DNA of 64,000 nucleotides. Origin: Pseudoduganella flava (GTDB lineage: Bacteria; Pseudomonadota; Gammaproteobacteria; Burkholderiales; Burkholderiaceae_D). Numbering within the stretch: position 1 is the first letter of the stretch; every line of letters starts with the position of its first letter. Position numbers and translations under genes: made by a program. Shown piece after piece: positions 16,158-25,295 of the stretch. The DNA is taken from assembly GCF_007830495.1 (NCBI RefSeq), contig NZ_VLKW01000002.1:146270-210269 (forward strand), written 5' to 3'. The notes beneath the pieces are model-generated. The model did not search any database. It saw nothing but the letters and a program-made list of their open reading frames with translations, and was not told where the DNA came from.

Positions 16158-18494
16158 ATGCTGTATTGGAAGAGGGGCGCGGCTGCCGCGGTAACGTGCC
16201 TGGTGATGGCACTGGCGCCCGCGCTGGCCACCGCACCTGCGCCGCAACGGATCGAGGCCGGGGCGCCAGTGCGCACCGTGGACGAGGCACCGGCCGATAC
16301 CTATGTCGAAGCCCGTGTGCGGCCTCTCGCTGGTGCGGGTCGAGTCTACGTCGTCGGCCGCTGGCAGGATGAGCGCAACTGGGTCGGCGCCGGCGTGAAC
16401 TACGTGGCCGGCACCGGGCGGATGCAGGTGGAACTGGTGCGCATGCAGGGCGGCGAACTGACACGCCTGAAGCAGTTCGGCCGTGCCGCGCCGCCCGATA
16501 GCCGCTTCCAGACCGTGCGGCTGGAGATGGCGGGGCAGGCGCTGGCCGTCTACCTGAACGGCGAGCGCATCACGAACGTAACGGACCCGCAACCGCCGCG
16601 TGCCGGCCGCTATGGCGTCGTGGCGCCGGATGCGCCGTTCGAAGCCAGCGTGCCCGTGACGGGCGACCCGGCATTGAAACCGGCGCGCCTGGCGCTGGCA
16701 CGCGCACCGCAACGCGTGCAGCTCTCGGTCGGCGACGCGCCGCTGCGCCTGCCCGTCAGCGCGCTCGGTCCATACCGTTACGTGCCCGCGGGTGACGCCG
16801 TGCCGCAACCGCCCGGCGGCCCGAACTTCATCACGACCGGTACCGCGCTGGACCCGGCCGCACTGGGCGCGCGGCCGTTCCCCTTCACCGCGCAAGCGGC
16901 CGACCCGGCGCTGCTGAAGGTGGATACGGCGGACGGCCACGTGCTGCTGGCTCCCCTTGCCGCCGGCAGCACGACGGTGATGCTGACCAGCGACATGGAT
17001 GCCAACGTAAGCACCGTCATCGACGTGCAGGTCGCCCCGGCCAATCCCGCGCCCAGCCCCGGCTACCGGCTGGCCGGCGCGGTGGTGCCGGAGCCCGGCG
17101 CGCGCGACGTGCCGTGGGATACGCCGCTGCGCCTGCGCTTCGACGCGCCCCCGATACTCGGCAAGTCCGGCGGCGCGATCCGCATCCACCGCAAGCGTGA
17201 CGGCGCGCTGGTCGACACGATCCGCGCGGATGGCGAATACGACCTGCTGGGCCATGAAGGCCAGCCGCTGCGGCGCGCGGTGCGCCTGCAGCCGATCGCG
17301 CTGGAAGGCCGCAACGTGATCGTCCACCCGCACAGCGACCGGTTGCGGCCGGGCGAGGAATATACGGTGACGATCGACGCCGGCGTGTTGAATGGCACGC
17401 TGGGCGGCCAGCCGTTCGGCGGCGTCGCGGCGGAGCAGGGCTGGACCTTCCGCACCCGCGCCAGCGCCCCGCGCGGCACGACGTTCACCGTCGACGACGA
17501 CGGCCCGGCGGACTTTCGCACCGTGCAGGGCGCGCTCAATTACACGATGGCGCATGTGGCGCGTGGCACGCCCGTCCTGCTTGCGATCCGCAACGGACGC
17601 TACCAGGAGCAGCTGTACCTGCGCGGCAAGGACAACGTGACCCTGCGTGGCGAAAGCCGCGACGGGGTCGTCATCGATGCCGTCAACAACGACGGCCTGA
17701 ATCCCGGTTCCGGCACCAGCCAGGACGCGCACTCGCCCGGCATCACGGGCGGCCGGGCGATCTTCCTGATCGAGGATGCGGATCTCGTCACGCTGGACAC
17801 GCTGACGATCCGGAACAGCACGTTGCGGCCCAACGGCGGCCAGGCCGAGGCGCTGTTCTTCAACAGCGAAGGCAGGCTGGTGGCGAAGAACGCCAGCTTC
17901 TTCAGCGAGCAGGATACGGTGCAGGTGCGCGGCTATGCATGGTTCTGGCGCACGCTTATCGCCGGCAACGTGGACTTCATCTGGGGGAACAACCACGCGG
18001 CGCTGTTCGAGGAGAGCGAGTTGCGCACGGTGGGCGACAGCGGCCGGCCCGACAGCGGCGGCTACCTGCTGCAGGCGCGCACCGTGGCGCCTGGCGACAA
18101 GGGCTTCCTGTTCGTGAACAGCCGCCTAACGCACGGCCCGGGCCCAAAGGGGAGCGACGTGCCGCCTGGCACCACGTTCCTGGCGCGCAGCTCCGGCTAC
18201 GATTTCGTGTGGGACCACATCGCCTTCATCGATTGCCGCATGGGCCCGCACATCGCCCCCGCCGGCTGGGCCGGGCCGAACGTGAAGCAGCCGATGCCGA
18301 ATCCGGCGCAGGCCGGTGCCGCGGGCGGCTGGCGCGAATACGGCACGCGCGATCTGCAAGGCCGTCCGCTCGACCTGTCGCACCGCTTGCACGGCCGCGT
18401 GCTCAGTCTTGATGAGGCCCGGGCGGCGTACGGCGGGCGGGCCGCGTTCTTTGCCGGCTTCGGCGGCGGCCGCGGATGGAACCCGCAGCCATAG
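16158..18494 (+). CDS. Pectinesterase (CE8) with N-terminal accessory domains
   Basis: A 778-residue secreted enzyme that removes methyl esters from homogalacturonan. The signal peptide is about 1-27. Residues about 30-170 look like a lectin-like or sandwich domain, about 320-440 an Ig-like domain of the SbsA type, and about 450-770 the pectinesterase beta-helix. Catalytic signatures are QDT (585-587, with D586) and NVDFIWG (with D606). The start at 16158 has AAGGAG 8 bases upstream and gives a proper leader; a 17-codon in-frame extension does not. It is divergent from the TonB receptor operon and shares its control region. Confidence 0.9.
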   Translation: MLYWKRGAAAAVTCLVMALAPALATAPAPQRIEAGAPVRTVDEAPADTYVEARVRPLAGAGRVYVVGRWQDERNWVGAGVNYVAGTGRMQVELVRMQGGELTRLKQFGRAAPPDSRFQTVRLEMAGQALAVYLNGERITNVTDPQPPRAGRYGVVAPDAPFEASVPVTGDPALKPARLALARAPQRVQLSVGDAPLRLPVSALGPYRYVPAGDAVPQPPGGPNFITTGTALDPAALGARPFPFTAQAADPALLKVDTADGHVLLAPLAAGSTTVMLTSDMDANVSTVIDVQVAPANPAPSPGYRLAGAVVPEPGARDVPWDTPLRLRFDAPPILGKSGGAIRIHRKRDGALVDTIRADGEYDLLGHEGQPLRRAVRLQPIALEGRNVIVHPHSDRLRPGEEYTVTIDAGVLNGTLGGQPFGGVAAEQGWTFRTRASAPRGTTFTVDDDGPADFRTVQGALNYTMAHVARGTPVLLAIRNGRYQEQLYLRGKDNVTLRGESRDGVVIDAVNNDGLNPGSGTSQDAHSPGITGGRAIFLIEDADLVTLDTLTIRNSTLRPNGGQAEALFFNSEGRLVAKNASFFSEQDTVQVRGYAWFWRTLIAGNVDFIWGNNHAALFEESELRTVGDSGRPDSGGYLLQARTVAPGDKGFLFVNSRLTHGPGPKGSDVPPGTTFLARSSGYDFVWDHIAFIDCRMGPHIAPAGWAGPNVKQPMPNPAQAGAAGGWREYGTRDLQGRPLDLSHRLHGRVLSLDEARAAYGGRAAFFAGFGGGRGWNPQP

Positions 18495-18532
18495 GGTTTA
18501 TGATGATGGAACAATCAACAATGGAGAAACCA

Positions 18533-19174
18533 ATGTACCGTCTGCACTGCTTCGGCCAATCGGGCAACGCCTTCAAGACCGTCTTCATGCTGCGCGCGCT
18601 GGGCGAGCCGTTCGAGGCCGTCCAGGTCGACTTCTTCAACGGCATCACGCGCGATCCGGCCTGGCGGGAGGAGCACAACGAGATGGGCGAGGCGCCGGTC
18701 CTCGAAGATGGCGACCTGCACCTGACCCAATCGGGCGCGATCCTCACCTACCTGGCGAACAAGCATGGCCGCTTCGGTGGCGCGACGGAGCGCGAGAAGC
18801 TGGAAGTGCTGCGCTGGATCCTGTTCGACAACCACAAGTTCACGAGCTACTTCGCCACCTACCGCTTCATGAAGTCGTTCGGTGCCACCGAGCCCGATCC
18901 CGTCGTGATGAAATTCCTGCTGGGGCGCGCCGAAGGGGCGTTCGCCATCGTCGACAAGCACCTGGCCACGCGCGACTGGATGGTGGGCGACGGCCCGACG
19001 ATCGCCGACTTCTCGCTGTCCGGCTACATGTTCTATCCGCAGGACGAAAGCGGCATCGACATCGCGCAGCGCTGGCCGCACATCGGCGCATGGATCGAGC
19101 GGCTGAAAGGCGTTCCCGGCTGGGCCAATCCCTACGAGGCGATGCCAGGCACGCAGACCGCGCCGAAGTGGTGA
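18533..19174 (+). CDS. Glutathione S-transferase family protein
   Basis: A 213-residue cytosolic protein. The thioredoxin-like N domain starts MYRLHCFGQSGNAFK and includes the cis-Pro/glutathione site EAPVLEDGD and QSGAILTYL. An all-helical C domain follows, with the N-capping stretch GPTIADFSLSGY. TGGAG precedes the ATG at 18533; an earlier in-frame start adds a poorly conserved leader. The substrate is unknown. It lies between two carbohydrate genes but has no obvious link to them. Confidence 0.9.
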   Translation: MYRLHCFGQSGNAFKTVFMLRALGEPFEAVQVDFFNGITRDPAWREEHNEMGEAPVLEDGDLHLTQSGAILTYLANKHGRFGGATEREKLEVLRWILFDNHKFTSYFATYRFMKSFGATEPDPVVMKFLLGRAEGAFAIVDKHLATRDWMVGDGPTIADFSLSGYMFYPQDESGIDIAQRWPHIGAWIERLKGVPGWANPYEAMPGTQTAPKW

Positions 19175-19276
19175 GCCGGCGAGCGGTAAAACGCTCAATT
19201 TGTTGACTCGCGGGGCGGGTGCGGGGCGGCTGGATAGGCCTTATGATCTGTCACCACGATCATTCCGACCAGCCCG

Positions 19277-22200
19277 ATGCCTCCAGCACCCGCCCCGTTT
19301 CGTCTCCTGCCCTGCATTCTCCCTTACGCTCTTGCCGCCCTGGCCCTGCAGGCGGGCGCGCAGGAGCTGGGCATACCGCAGGCTTCCGGCACGCAGCAGG
19401 TGACGGCGCAAGCGGCAGCCGCCGGCACCCAGGTGTTCGTGATGGCGGGCGTGCCGCTGGCCGCCGACAATCGTGTCAGCCTGTTCTCGTCCACCGACGG
19501 CATCACGTTCACGTCGCTCGCCTCCGAAGCCTGGGCGCCCGGCGCGCTGCGCGAGCCCGTCATCGCGCGGCAGGGCAGCGAGTACCGGCTCGCGTATGCG
19601 CGGGACGGCGGCATTGGCCTGGCCCGTTCGGCGGACCTGAAGCACTGGGAAGCGCTGCCCGCGGCGCATACCGGTAACGCCAGCGACCCGCAATGGGTGC
19701 GCACGCGCGAGGGCGAGCTGCGGCTGGTCGTGACGATCGCCGGCCGCCCGCATCTGCTCGCCGATGGCGCCGCACAGCCGCTGGCCGGCCTGGGCGCCGG
19801 CGCGGCGATCGCCGCCACGGACGATGGCTACGTGGCGTTCGTGCCTAATCCAACGACAGGCTTCGTCGAACTGGCGCAAGCCGCCGCGCTGCAAGGCCCG
19901 TGGACTGTCACGCGGCAGGGAGATTGGGCCGGCTGGGGCAAGGCCGGCAGCCCATCCGTCGTGCGACTGACCGACGGCACATGGCGCGTGTATCTGCGCG
20001 ATGAGGCCGAGGGCCGCTTGTGGCATGTGGACAGCCGCGACCTGCGCACGTGGTCGGCAAAGGCGGAGCTGGGCGGCGTGTCCGGCGTCGTCGGCGCGCT
20101 GTCCGTGCTGACCGACGAGCGCAAGGCCTATGCGCAGGCGACCGCGCCGCGCGGCAAGCCCAAACCTGTCACGTGGGACGAGCATTCGCTGCTGGTCGAC
20201 GGCAAGCGCATCGTCGTCTGGTCCGGCGAAGTGCACCCGTTCCGGCTGCCCAGCCCATCGCTGTGGCGCGACGTGATCCAGAAGATGAAGGCCGTCGGCT
20301 TCAACGGCGTGGCGTTCTACTTCGACTGGGGCTATCACTCGCCGGCCCCCGGCGTGTACGACTTCGCCGGCGTGCGCAACGTCGAGCGGGCCATCGAGAT
20401 CGCCGAGGAAGAGGGCATGTACATCATCGCCCGCACCGGCCCTTACGTGAACGCGGAGCTGACAGGCGGCGGGTATCCGGGCTGGATGTTCCGCAACCGC
20501 GCCGAAGCGCGTACCGACGATCCTGCCTACCTGAAGGCGGCCGATGAATGGATGACCCAGATTAACGCGATCATCGCGCGCCACCAGATCACGACGGGCG
20601 GCGGCAACGTGATCGCCTACCAGCTCGAGAACGAACTGGGCAAGGTGGAACCGAAGCACGTGCGGCAGATGGAGCACCTGGCGAAGAAAGCCCGCGCGGA
20701 CGGCATCACGGTACCGTTCTTCCACAACGCGGCGGGCCGGCTACCCGACTGGGCGCCGCCGCAATCGAGCGCCCCGTGGGCGAATCGGGGGCCGACCGAC
20801 CTGTATGGCTTCGACGGCTATCCGGGTGGCAGCTGCAATGTGTTCGCCGATCCGTCCGGCCCGAACCGGGCGCCCGACTGGGGCATCTATGCGCAGCCGG
20901 GCCCGAAGGCGGGCGCGCTGACATCGCCCCGCACGCCCGGCTTCGCGGCGGAACTGGGCGGCGGCTGGTTCGACTACTGGGGTTCGAACGGCACCTATGC
21001 GTGCACGGCCGAGCGCCAGGGCAAGGGCTACCAGCGCGTGTTCTACGGCACCAACCTGATCAACCGGATCACGATCCACAACATCTACATGACGTTCGGC
21101 GGTACCTCGTGGGGCTGGCTGGCGGGGCCCGTCGTCTACACGTCCTACGATTACGGCGCGCCGATCGCCGAGGACCGCGCATTGCGGCCGAAGGCGCTGG
21201 CGCTGAAGCAGCAGGGCATGTTCGTGCAGGCCGCCGAAGCGGCGCTGGCGCAGATGGACAAGGGGCCGCCCATCGAACCGTCGTCGTCCAGGGTGAAGGT
21301 GTACCACAACGTCAACCCGGCGCTGGGCGCGCACGCGCTGCTGGCCGTGCACAACCCGTCCGACCTGACGACGGACGACAGCTTCACGTTCGATCTCGCC
21401 ACGCGGGACGGCAGCTACACCTTGCCGCTGCGGCTCAATGGCCAGGATGCGAAGATGCTGCTGGCCAGCTACCCCTTGGAACGCCAGCACCTGGTGTATT
21501 CGACGTCCGAGGTGCAGACGCATTTCAACAACGGCGCACGCGACATCGCGCTGCTGCATGGCCGCACCGGCGAGCGGGGCGAGACCGTGCTGCGCTACAG
21601 CGCGGCGCCCAAGGTGGAGGTGATCGCCGGCCAGGTCGACGTGCGCTACGACGCGGCACGCGGGGACCTGAAGCTGTCGTACGTGCACGATGGCCTGGCG
21701 CGCGTGCGCGTCGAAGGCGGCGGCCGCGCGCCGCTGTTGCTGCTGCTGGCCGACGAAGCGGCGAGCCTGCAGTTCTGGACGCAGAAGACCTCGGCCGGCC
21801 AGGTGCTGCAACGCACGCCCGCGCTGGTGCGCAGCGCGACACTGGCCGGCACCACGCTGACGCTGACGGGCGACACGAGCCAGGCGAGCGTCATCGAGAT
21901 CTGGGGGCCGCCGTTCGCGGCCGCCACATTCAACGGCACGCCGCTGGCGCTGGCACCGCAGCCCGACGGCAGCGTGCGCGCGGGCGACATCCCCGGCCCG
22001 GCCACCGTGAAGCTGCCCGATCTCGCTGCGCTGCCGTGGCTGCGCCGGATGGACAGCCCCGAGGCACGGCCCGGCTTCGATGACAGCACGTGGCAGAAGG
22101 TGGACAATCGGCCGTCCGCCGCGCAGACGTGGACGGGGCCGGAGCGGGGCCAGCCCACGCTGGCGATGAGCGACTACGGTTTTCATCACGGCGACGTGTG

Positions 22201-23041
22201 GTACCGCGGCCGCGCGACGATCACGGATCCGGCCACCAACCAGCTGGAGCTGTTCTATGGCGCGGGCGGCGCCGGCATGATCCAGGTGTGGGTCGACGGC
22301 CGCTTCGTCGGCCAGCACGAGCTGGACACGGGGCGTTCGTTCCCCGAAACGACGGACAGCGTCAAGCTGGCGCTGGGCGCTTTGACGCCGGGCGAGCACG
22401 TGATCGCCGTCATGGTGCGCAACAACTCGCACAACTGGAACCTGATGGCGGACGACTACCATCGCGAAGCGCGCGGCCTGATCTCGGCATCGCTGACGGC
22501 GAAGGGCGGGAAGCGTTTCGCCGTGCCGATCGCGTGGCGCATCCAGGGGCGCCTCGGCGGCGAGCGGTCGCGCGACGTGGCGCGCGGCCCGCTCAACAAC
22601 GGCGGGCTGCATGGCGAGCGGGAAGGCTGGCACCTGCCGGGGCAGGCGGGCGCCGGCTGGACCCGCGCGAAGTCGACGGATGCGCCGCCCGCGCCGGGCA
22701 CCTACTGGCTGAAGACGACGTTTGACCTGGATCTGCCGCAAGGCCACGACGTGCAACTGGGGCTCGCGTTCGGGGACACGAAGCAGGTGCGCTCGGCGCG
22801 CGAGAACCGCGCACTGATCTTCGTGAACGGCTGGAACATGGGGCAGTTCATCGCCCACGTGGGGCCGCAGCGCACGTTCGTCATTCCGCCGGGGATCCTG
22901 AACCCGAACGGCAGCAACACGATCGCGCTGGCCGTCACGACGGACGGCGCGAAGGCGAATGCGCTCGAGCCGGTGCGGCTCGTGAACCTGCGGACGGCGC
23001 GCGGCGGCGTGCCGCTGGAACTGGTGGCAGCCCCGCGCTGA
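19277..23041 (+). CDS. Secreted beta-propeller / GH35 beta-galactosidase fusion
   Basis: A 1254-residue protein, much longer than usual GH35 enzymes. Signal peptide 1-28. Residues about 30-290 form a repeated blade pattern (REPVIARQGSEYRLAYAR, DPQWVRTREGELRLVV, SPSVVRLTDGTWRVYLRD) like a GH43/GH32-type five-bladed propeller. The GH35 barrel follows from about residue 300 (WSGEVHPFRLP), with acid/base E453 in QLENELG and nucleophile E559 in FAAELGGGW. C-terminal beta-sandwich domains (about 910-1254) resemble those of fungal-type GH35. The ATG has only a weak ribosome site. A galactan side-chain role in pectin breakdown fits the neighbours (inference). Confidence 0.87.
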   Translation: MPPAPAPFRLLPCILPYALAALALQAGAQELGIPQASGTQQVTAQAAAAGTQVFVMAGVPLAADNRVSLFSSTDGITFTSLASEAWAPGALREPVIARQGSEYRLAYARDGGIGLARSADLKHWEALPAAHTGNASDPQWVRTREGELRLVVTIAGRPHLLADGAAQPLAGLGAGAAIAATDDGYVAFVPNPTTGFVELAQAAALQGPWTVTRQGDWAGWGKAGSPSVVRLTDGTWRVYLRDEAEGRLWHVDSRDLRTWSAKAELGGVSGVVGALSVLTDERKAYAQATAPRGKPKPVTWDEHSLLVDGKRIVVWSGEVHPFRLPSPSLWRDVIQKMKAVGFNGVAFYFDWGYHSPAPGVYDFAGVRNVERAIEIAEEEGMYIIARTGPYVNAELTGGGYPGWMFRNRAEARTDDPAYLKAADEWMTQINAIIARHQITTGGGNVIAYQLENELGKVEPKHVRQMEHLAKKARADGITVPFFHNAAGRLPDWAPPQSSAPWANRGPTDLYGFDGYPGGSCNVFADPSGPNRAPDWGIYAQPGPKAGALTSPRTPGFAAELGGGWFDYWGSNGTYACTAERQGKGYQRVFYGTNLINRITIHNIYMTFGGTSWGWLAGPVVYTSYDYGAPIAEDRALRPKALALKQQGMFVQAAEAALAQMDKGPPIEPSSSRVKVYHNVNPALGAHALLAVHNPSDLTTDDSFTFDLATRDGSYTLPLRLNGQDAKMLLASYPLERQHLVYSTSEVQTHFNNGARDIALLHGRTGERGETVLRYSAAPKVEVIAGQVDVRYDAARGDLKLSYVHDGLARVRVEGGGRAPLLLLLADEAASLQFWTQKTSAGQVLQRTPALVRSATLAGTTLTLTGDTSQASVIEIWGPPFAAATFNGTPLALAPQPDGSVRAGDIPGPATVKLPDLAALPWLRRMDSPEARPGFDDSTWQKVDNRPSAAQTWTGPERGQPTLAMSDYGFHHGDVWYRGRATITDPATNQLELFYGAGGAGMIQVWVDGRFVGQHELDTGRSFPETTDSVKLALGALTPGEHVIAVMVRNNSHNWNLMADDYHREARGLISASLTAKGGKRFAVPIAWRIQGRLGGERSRDVARGPLNNGGLHGEREGWHLPGQAGAGWTRAKSTDAPPAPGTYWLKTTFDLDLPQGHDVQLGLAFGDTKQVRSARENRALIFVNGWNMGQFIAHVGPQRTFVIPPGILNPNGSNTIALAVTTDGAKANALEPVRLVNLRTARGGVPLELVAAPR

Positions 23042-23054
23042 GCCGCGCCGACTG

Positions 23055-23771
23055 TTACAGCTGGGCGATCTGCCGGTCGATCGCCTTCTTCGCCCGCTCG
23101 TTGCGTTCGCTGTAGCGGTCCGTCAGGTAGTCGGTGCGGCCACGCATCAGCAACGTGAACTTGAACAGCTCTTCCATCACATCCACCACGCGGTCGTAGT
23201 AGGCCGAAGGGCGCATGCGGCCGGCGTCGTCGAACTCCTTGTACGCCATCGGCACCGACGACTGGTTCGGGATCGTGAACATGCGCATCCAGCGGCCCAG
23301 CAGGCGCAGCGTGTTGACGACGTTGAACGACTGCGAGCCGCCGCAGACCTGCATCACGGCCAGCGTGCGGCCCTGGCTGGGGCGCACCGCGCCCTGTTCC
23401 AGCGGGATCCAGTCGATCTGGTTCTTCATCACGGCCGTGATCGCGCCATGCCGCTCGGGACTGCACCATACCTGGCCTTCGGACCACAGGCACAGTGCGC
23501 GCAGTTCGGCGACCTTCGGGTGATCTTCCGGCACGCTGCCCACCATCGGCAGCTCCATCGGATCGAAGATCTTCACCTCGGCGCCGAAGTGCTCGAGGAT
23601 GCGCGCCGCCTCGTACGTGAGAAAGCGGCTGAACGAGCGCTCGCGCAAGGAACCGTACAGCAGCAGGATGCGCGGCGGATGGTCCGGCTCGGGCGACGGC
23701 GCCAGCTTCGCGGCGGTCGGGATGTCGAGCAGTTCGGGGCGGATGTTCGGCAGGTCGGGAAGGGAGGTCAT
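23055..23771 (-). CDS. arsH: ArsH-type NADPH-dependent FMN reductase
   Basis: A 238-residue flavoprotein. The flavodoxin-like fold shows [17 protein letters not shown] for phosphate binding of [23 protein letters not shown] and [15 protein letters not shown], all characteristic of ArsH, which oxidises trivalent organoarsenicals or acts as an NADPH-FMN oxidoreductase. The start at 23771 (MTSLPD) is chosen; up to 18 further in-frame codons exist upstream. No arsR, arsB or arsC lies next to it, so an arsenic role is not supported by context. Confidence 0.88.
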   Translation of the reverse strand: MTSLPDLPNIRPELLDIPTAAKLAPSPEPDHPPRILLLYGSLRERSFSRFLTYEAARILEHFGAEVKIFDPMELPMVGSVPEDHPKVAELRALCLWSEGQVWCSPERHGAITAVMKNQIDWIPLEQGAVRPSQGRTLAVMQVCGGSQSFNVVNTLRLLGRWMRMFTIPNQSSVPMAYKEFDDAGRMRPSAYYDRVVDVMEELFKFTLLMRGRTDYLTDRYSERNERAKKAIDRQIAQL

Positions 23772-23814
23772 CGTGGGCTCCGTGGTTCGATGGCGCATCA
23801 TAACTCCGTTCGTA

Positions 23815-23834
23815 CGACATTTCAATAAATGTCG
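23815..23834. promoter_or_regulatory. Perfect palindrome upstream of arsH
   Basis: CGACATTT (23815-23822) and AAATGTCG (23827-23834) form perfect 8-bp arms around CAAT. The site is about 44-63 bases before the arsH start and about 107 bases before the divergent SnoaL-like gene, a fitting place for an operator serving either. The binding protein is unknown. Confidence 0.45.
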
Positions 23835-23940
23835 AAACGAATTCGATCAGCTCCGCTCAGCGGGCGCTCACGAGATTGACGCCACGGCCCGGGCAAGTAT
23901 GGCTAGACTGCAAATTCCATCAACGAACTTCAGGAATACC

Positions 23941-24717
23941 ATGTTCAACTTGCGACAAAGTTCAGCTATCTTCCTGCTAGCGGCACCGCTGTATGCGTTC
24001 GCCCAAAGCGACGAGGCACTGCTGGCCGAGGCCAAGGCGGCCGACGAGGCTTACTGGAAGGCGTACAACAGCTGCGACTTCGCGGCGCTGGATGCGTTGA
24101 CGGCGGAGGACGTGGAGTTCTATCACGACATCGGCGGCGTGACGAATGGCCGGGCGGCGCTAACGGCCTCGGTGCGCAAGAACATCTGCGGCGATCCGAA
24201 TCTCGCCATCCGCCGTGTGGCGGCCGACAAGGAAGTACGCATGTTCCCGCTGCGCCGCGGTGCGCAGCTGTACGGCGTGCTGGTGACGGGCCGCCACGAG
24301 TTCACGCACGCGCGGAGCGGCGCACCGGCCGCGAAGATGGGCGAAGCGCGCTTCACCACGCTGTGGCTGCGCAAGGACAACCGCTGGCAGATGGAACGCG
24401 TGATGAGCTACGACCACCAGGCCCTGGCGCAGGCCAACACGAGCCAGGCGATCACGCTGTCCGACGCACAGCTGGACAGCTATACCGGCAGCTACGCCGC
24501 GAAGATGCAGCCGGTGTTCGTCTTCAAGCGCATCGAAGGGGCGCTGTCGGTCGACGTCGGCGGCCGGCCCGTCACGTTGTACCCGAAGAGCCCCACCACC
24601 TTCTTCCTGAAGGAGCGCGACATCGAAGTGGAGTTCAAGCCGGCCGCGGACGGCAAGTCGAGCGGCTTCGTCGTGCGCGAGAACGGCAGGCAGGTGGACG
24701 AGGGCAAGCGCCTGTGA
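23941..24717 (+). CDS. Secreted SnoaL/DUF4440-like protein
   Basis: A 258-residue exported protein with a signal peptide (1-21, ending AFAQ). Residues about 28-155 match the NTF2-like SnoaL/DUF4440 fold (AKAADEAYWKAYNSCDFAAL, then the ALTAEDVEFYHDIGG strand). Residues about 165-258 form a small beta domain like those that follow serine hydrolase domains (YTGSYAAK, DVGGRPVTLYP). No catalytic residues are evident. The gene stands alone and is followed by a strong palindrome. Confidence 0.75.
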   Translation: MFNLRQSSAIFLLAAPLYAFAQSDEALLAEAKAADEAYWKAYNSCDFAALDALTAEDVEFYHDIGGVTNGRAALTASVRKNICGDPNLAIRRVAADKEVRMFPLRRGAQLYGVLVTGRHEFTHARSGAPAAKMGEARFTTLWLRKDNRWQMERVMSYDHQALAQANTSQAITLSDAQLDSYTGSYAAKMQPVFVFKRIEGALSVDVGGRPVTLYPKSPTTFFLKERDIEVEFKPAADGKSSGFVVRENGRQVDEGKRL

Positions 24718-24725
24718 CCTCCACA

Positions 24726-24749
24726 CGTCGGCGTGCCGGCACGCCGACG
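24726..24749 (+). terminator. Perfect 24-bp palindrome behind the SnoaL-like gene
   Basis: CGTCGGCGTGCC (24726-24737) is followed directly by its exact reverse complement (24738-24749), 8 bases after the stop codon. The next bases are pyrimidine-rich (GTCTTCCGTTC) but not a clean T run, so a terminator is likely but not certain. Confidence 0.5.
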
Positions 24750-24891
24750 GTCTTCCGTTCGCCTGGCAAAGGCCGCGGACCTCTTCCTCATCGCGCCGCG
24801 CCATACTGACTGCGCGGCGCCATCCCGCCCATTTTTCCCGCAACTGCTCCCACGCTGGACACATGCGGCGCCTGCGGTTATTCTTCGCCTA

Positions 24892-24910
24892 CCATACCCC
24901 CCTATAGTAT
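24892..24910. promoter_or_regulatory. Candidate RcnR/DmeR-type operator
   Basis: A run of six C (24897-24902) is flanked by CCATA and TATAGTAT. On the other strand this reads ATAC-TATAGGGGGG-TATGG, the G-tract with AT-rich inverted ends known for RcnR/CsoR-family operators. It lies 39-57 bases before the repressor start, and TATAGT (24903-24908) may be the -10 box, so bound repressor would block the promoter. Confidence 0.6.
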
Positions 24911-24948
24911 CGGTAACCGAAACCGCAACAACCCGAAACAGGAGCAAT

Positions 24949-25224
24949 ATGGGTCACACGATCCAGCAGAAGACGAAATTACTGGCGCGCGTCAGACGCA
25001 TCCGCGGCCAGGTCGAGGCGATCGAGCGGGCGCTCGAGGCCGAGCAGGGCTGCGCCGAGGTGCTGCAGCTGGTGGCCGCCACGCGCGGTGCGATGAATGG
25101 CCTGATGGGCGAGATCGCCGAGGAGCACGTGCGCGCCCACGTGGCCGCGCCGGGCCTGGCGCACGACGAGCGCGCGCAGGCGGCGGACGAACTGGTGCAG
25201 GTCATCCGCACCTACCTCAAATAA
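24949..25224 (+). CDS. dmeR: RcnR/DmeR-type cobalt/nickel-sensing repressor
   Basis: A 91-residue all-helical repressor of the CsoR/RcnR/FrmR family. The RcnR-like metal ligands are present: His3, Cys35, His60 and His64. These are the residues that distinguish Ni/Co sensors from copper (CsoR) and formaldehyde (FrmR) members. The conserved core KLLARVRRIRGQVEAIER fits the family. The start at 24949 has AGGAG upstream. The next gene is a cation diffusion facilitator, the arrangement known as dmeR-dmeF, so it probably represses its own transcript until Co2+ or Ni2+ binds. Confidence 0.87.
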   Translation: MGHTIQQKTKLLARVRRIRGQVEAIERALEAEQGCAEVLQLVAATRGAMNGLMGEIAEEHVRAHVAAPGLAHDERAQAADELVQVIRTYLK

Positions 25225-25266
25225 GCTCAAACAAGCTCAAATAAGCTGAAACAAGCTGAAACAAGC
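25221..25266 (+). repeat. 10-bp tandem repeat between dmeR and dmeF
   Basis: Four full units of A(T/C)AAGCT(C/G)AA plus a 6-base partial start within the dmeR stop codon and end 29 bases before the dmeF start. The units alternate ATAAGCTCAA, ACAAGCTCAA, ATAAGCTGAA, ACAAGCTGAA. Ten-base periodicity equals one helical turn. A role as spacer or simple slippage product are both possible. Confidence 0.85.
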
Positions 25267-25295
25267 ACACCCAAGTACCGACACCCGAGGAACAC

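Noticed and set aside
25221-25266. Short tandem repeat considered as a CRISPR remnant
   Set aside because: Units are 10 bp with no spacers and no cas genes; the 13-bp repeat at 58681 fails for the same reason.
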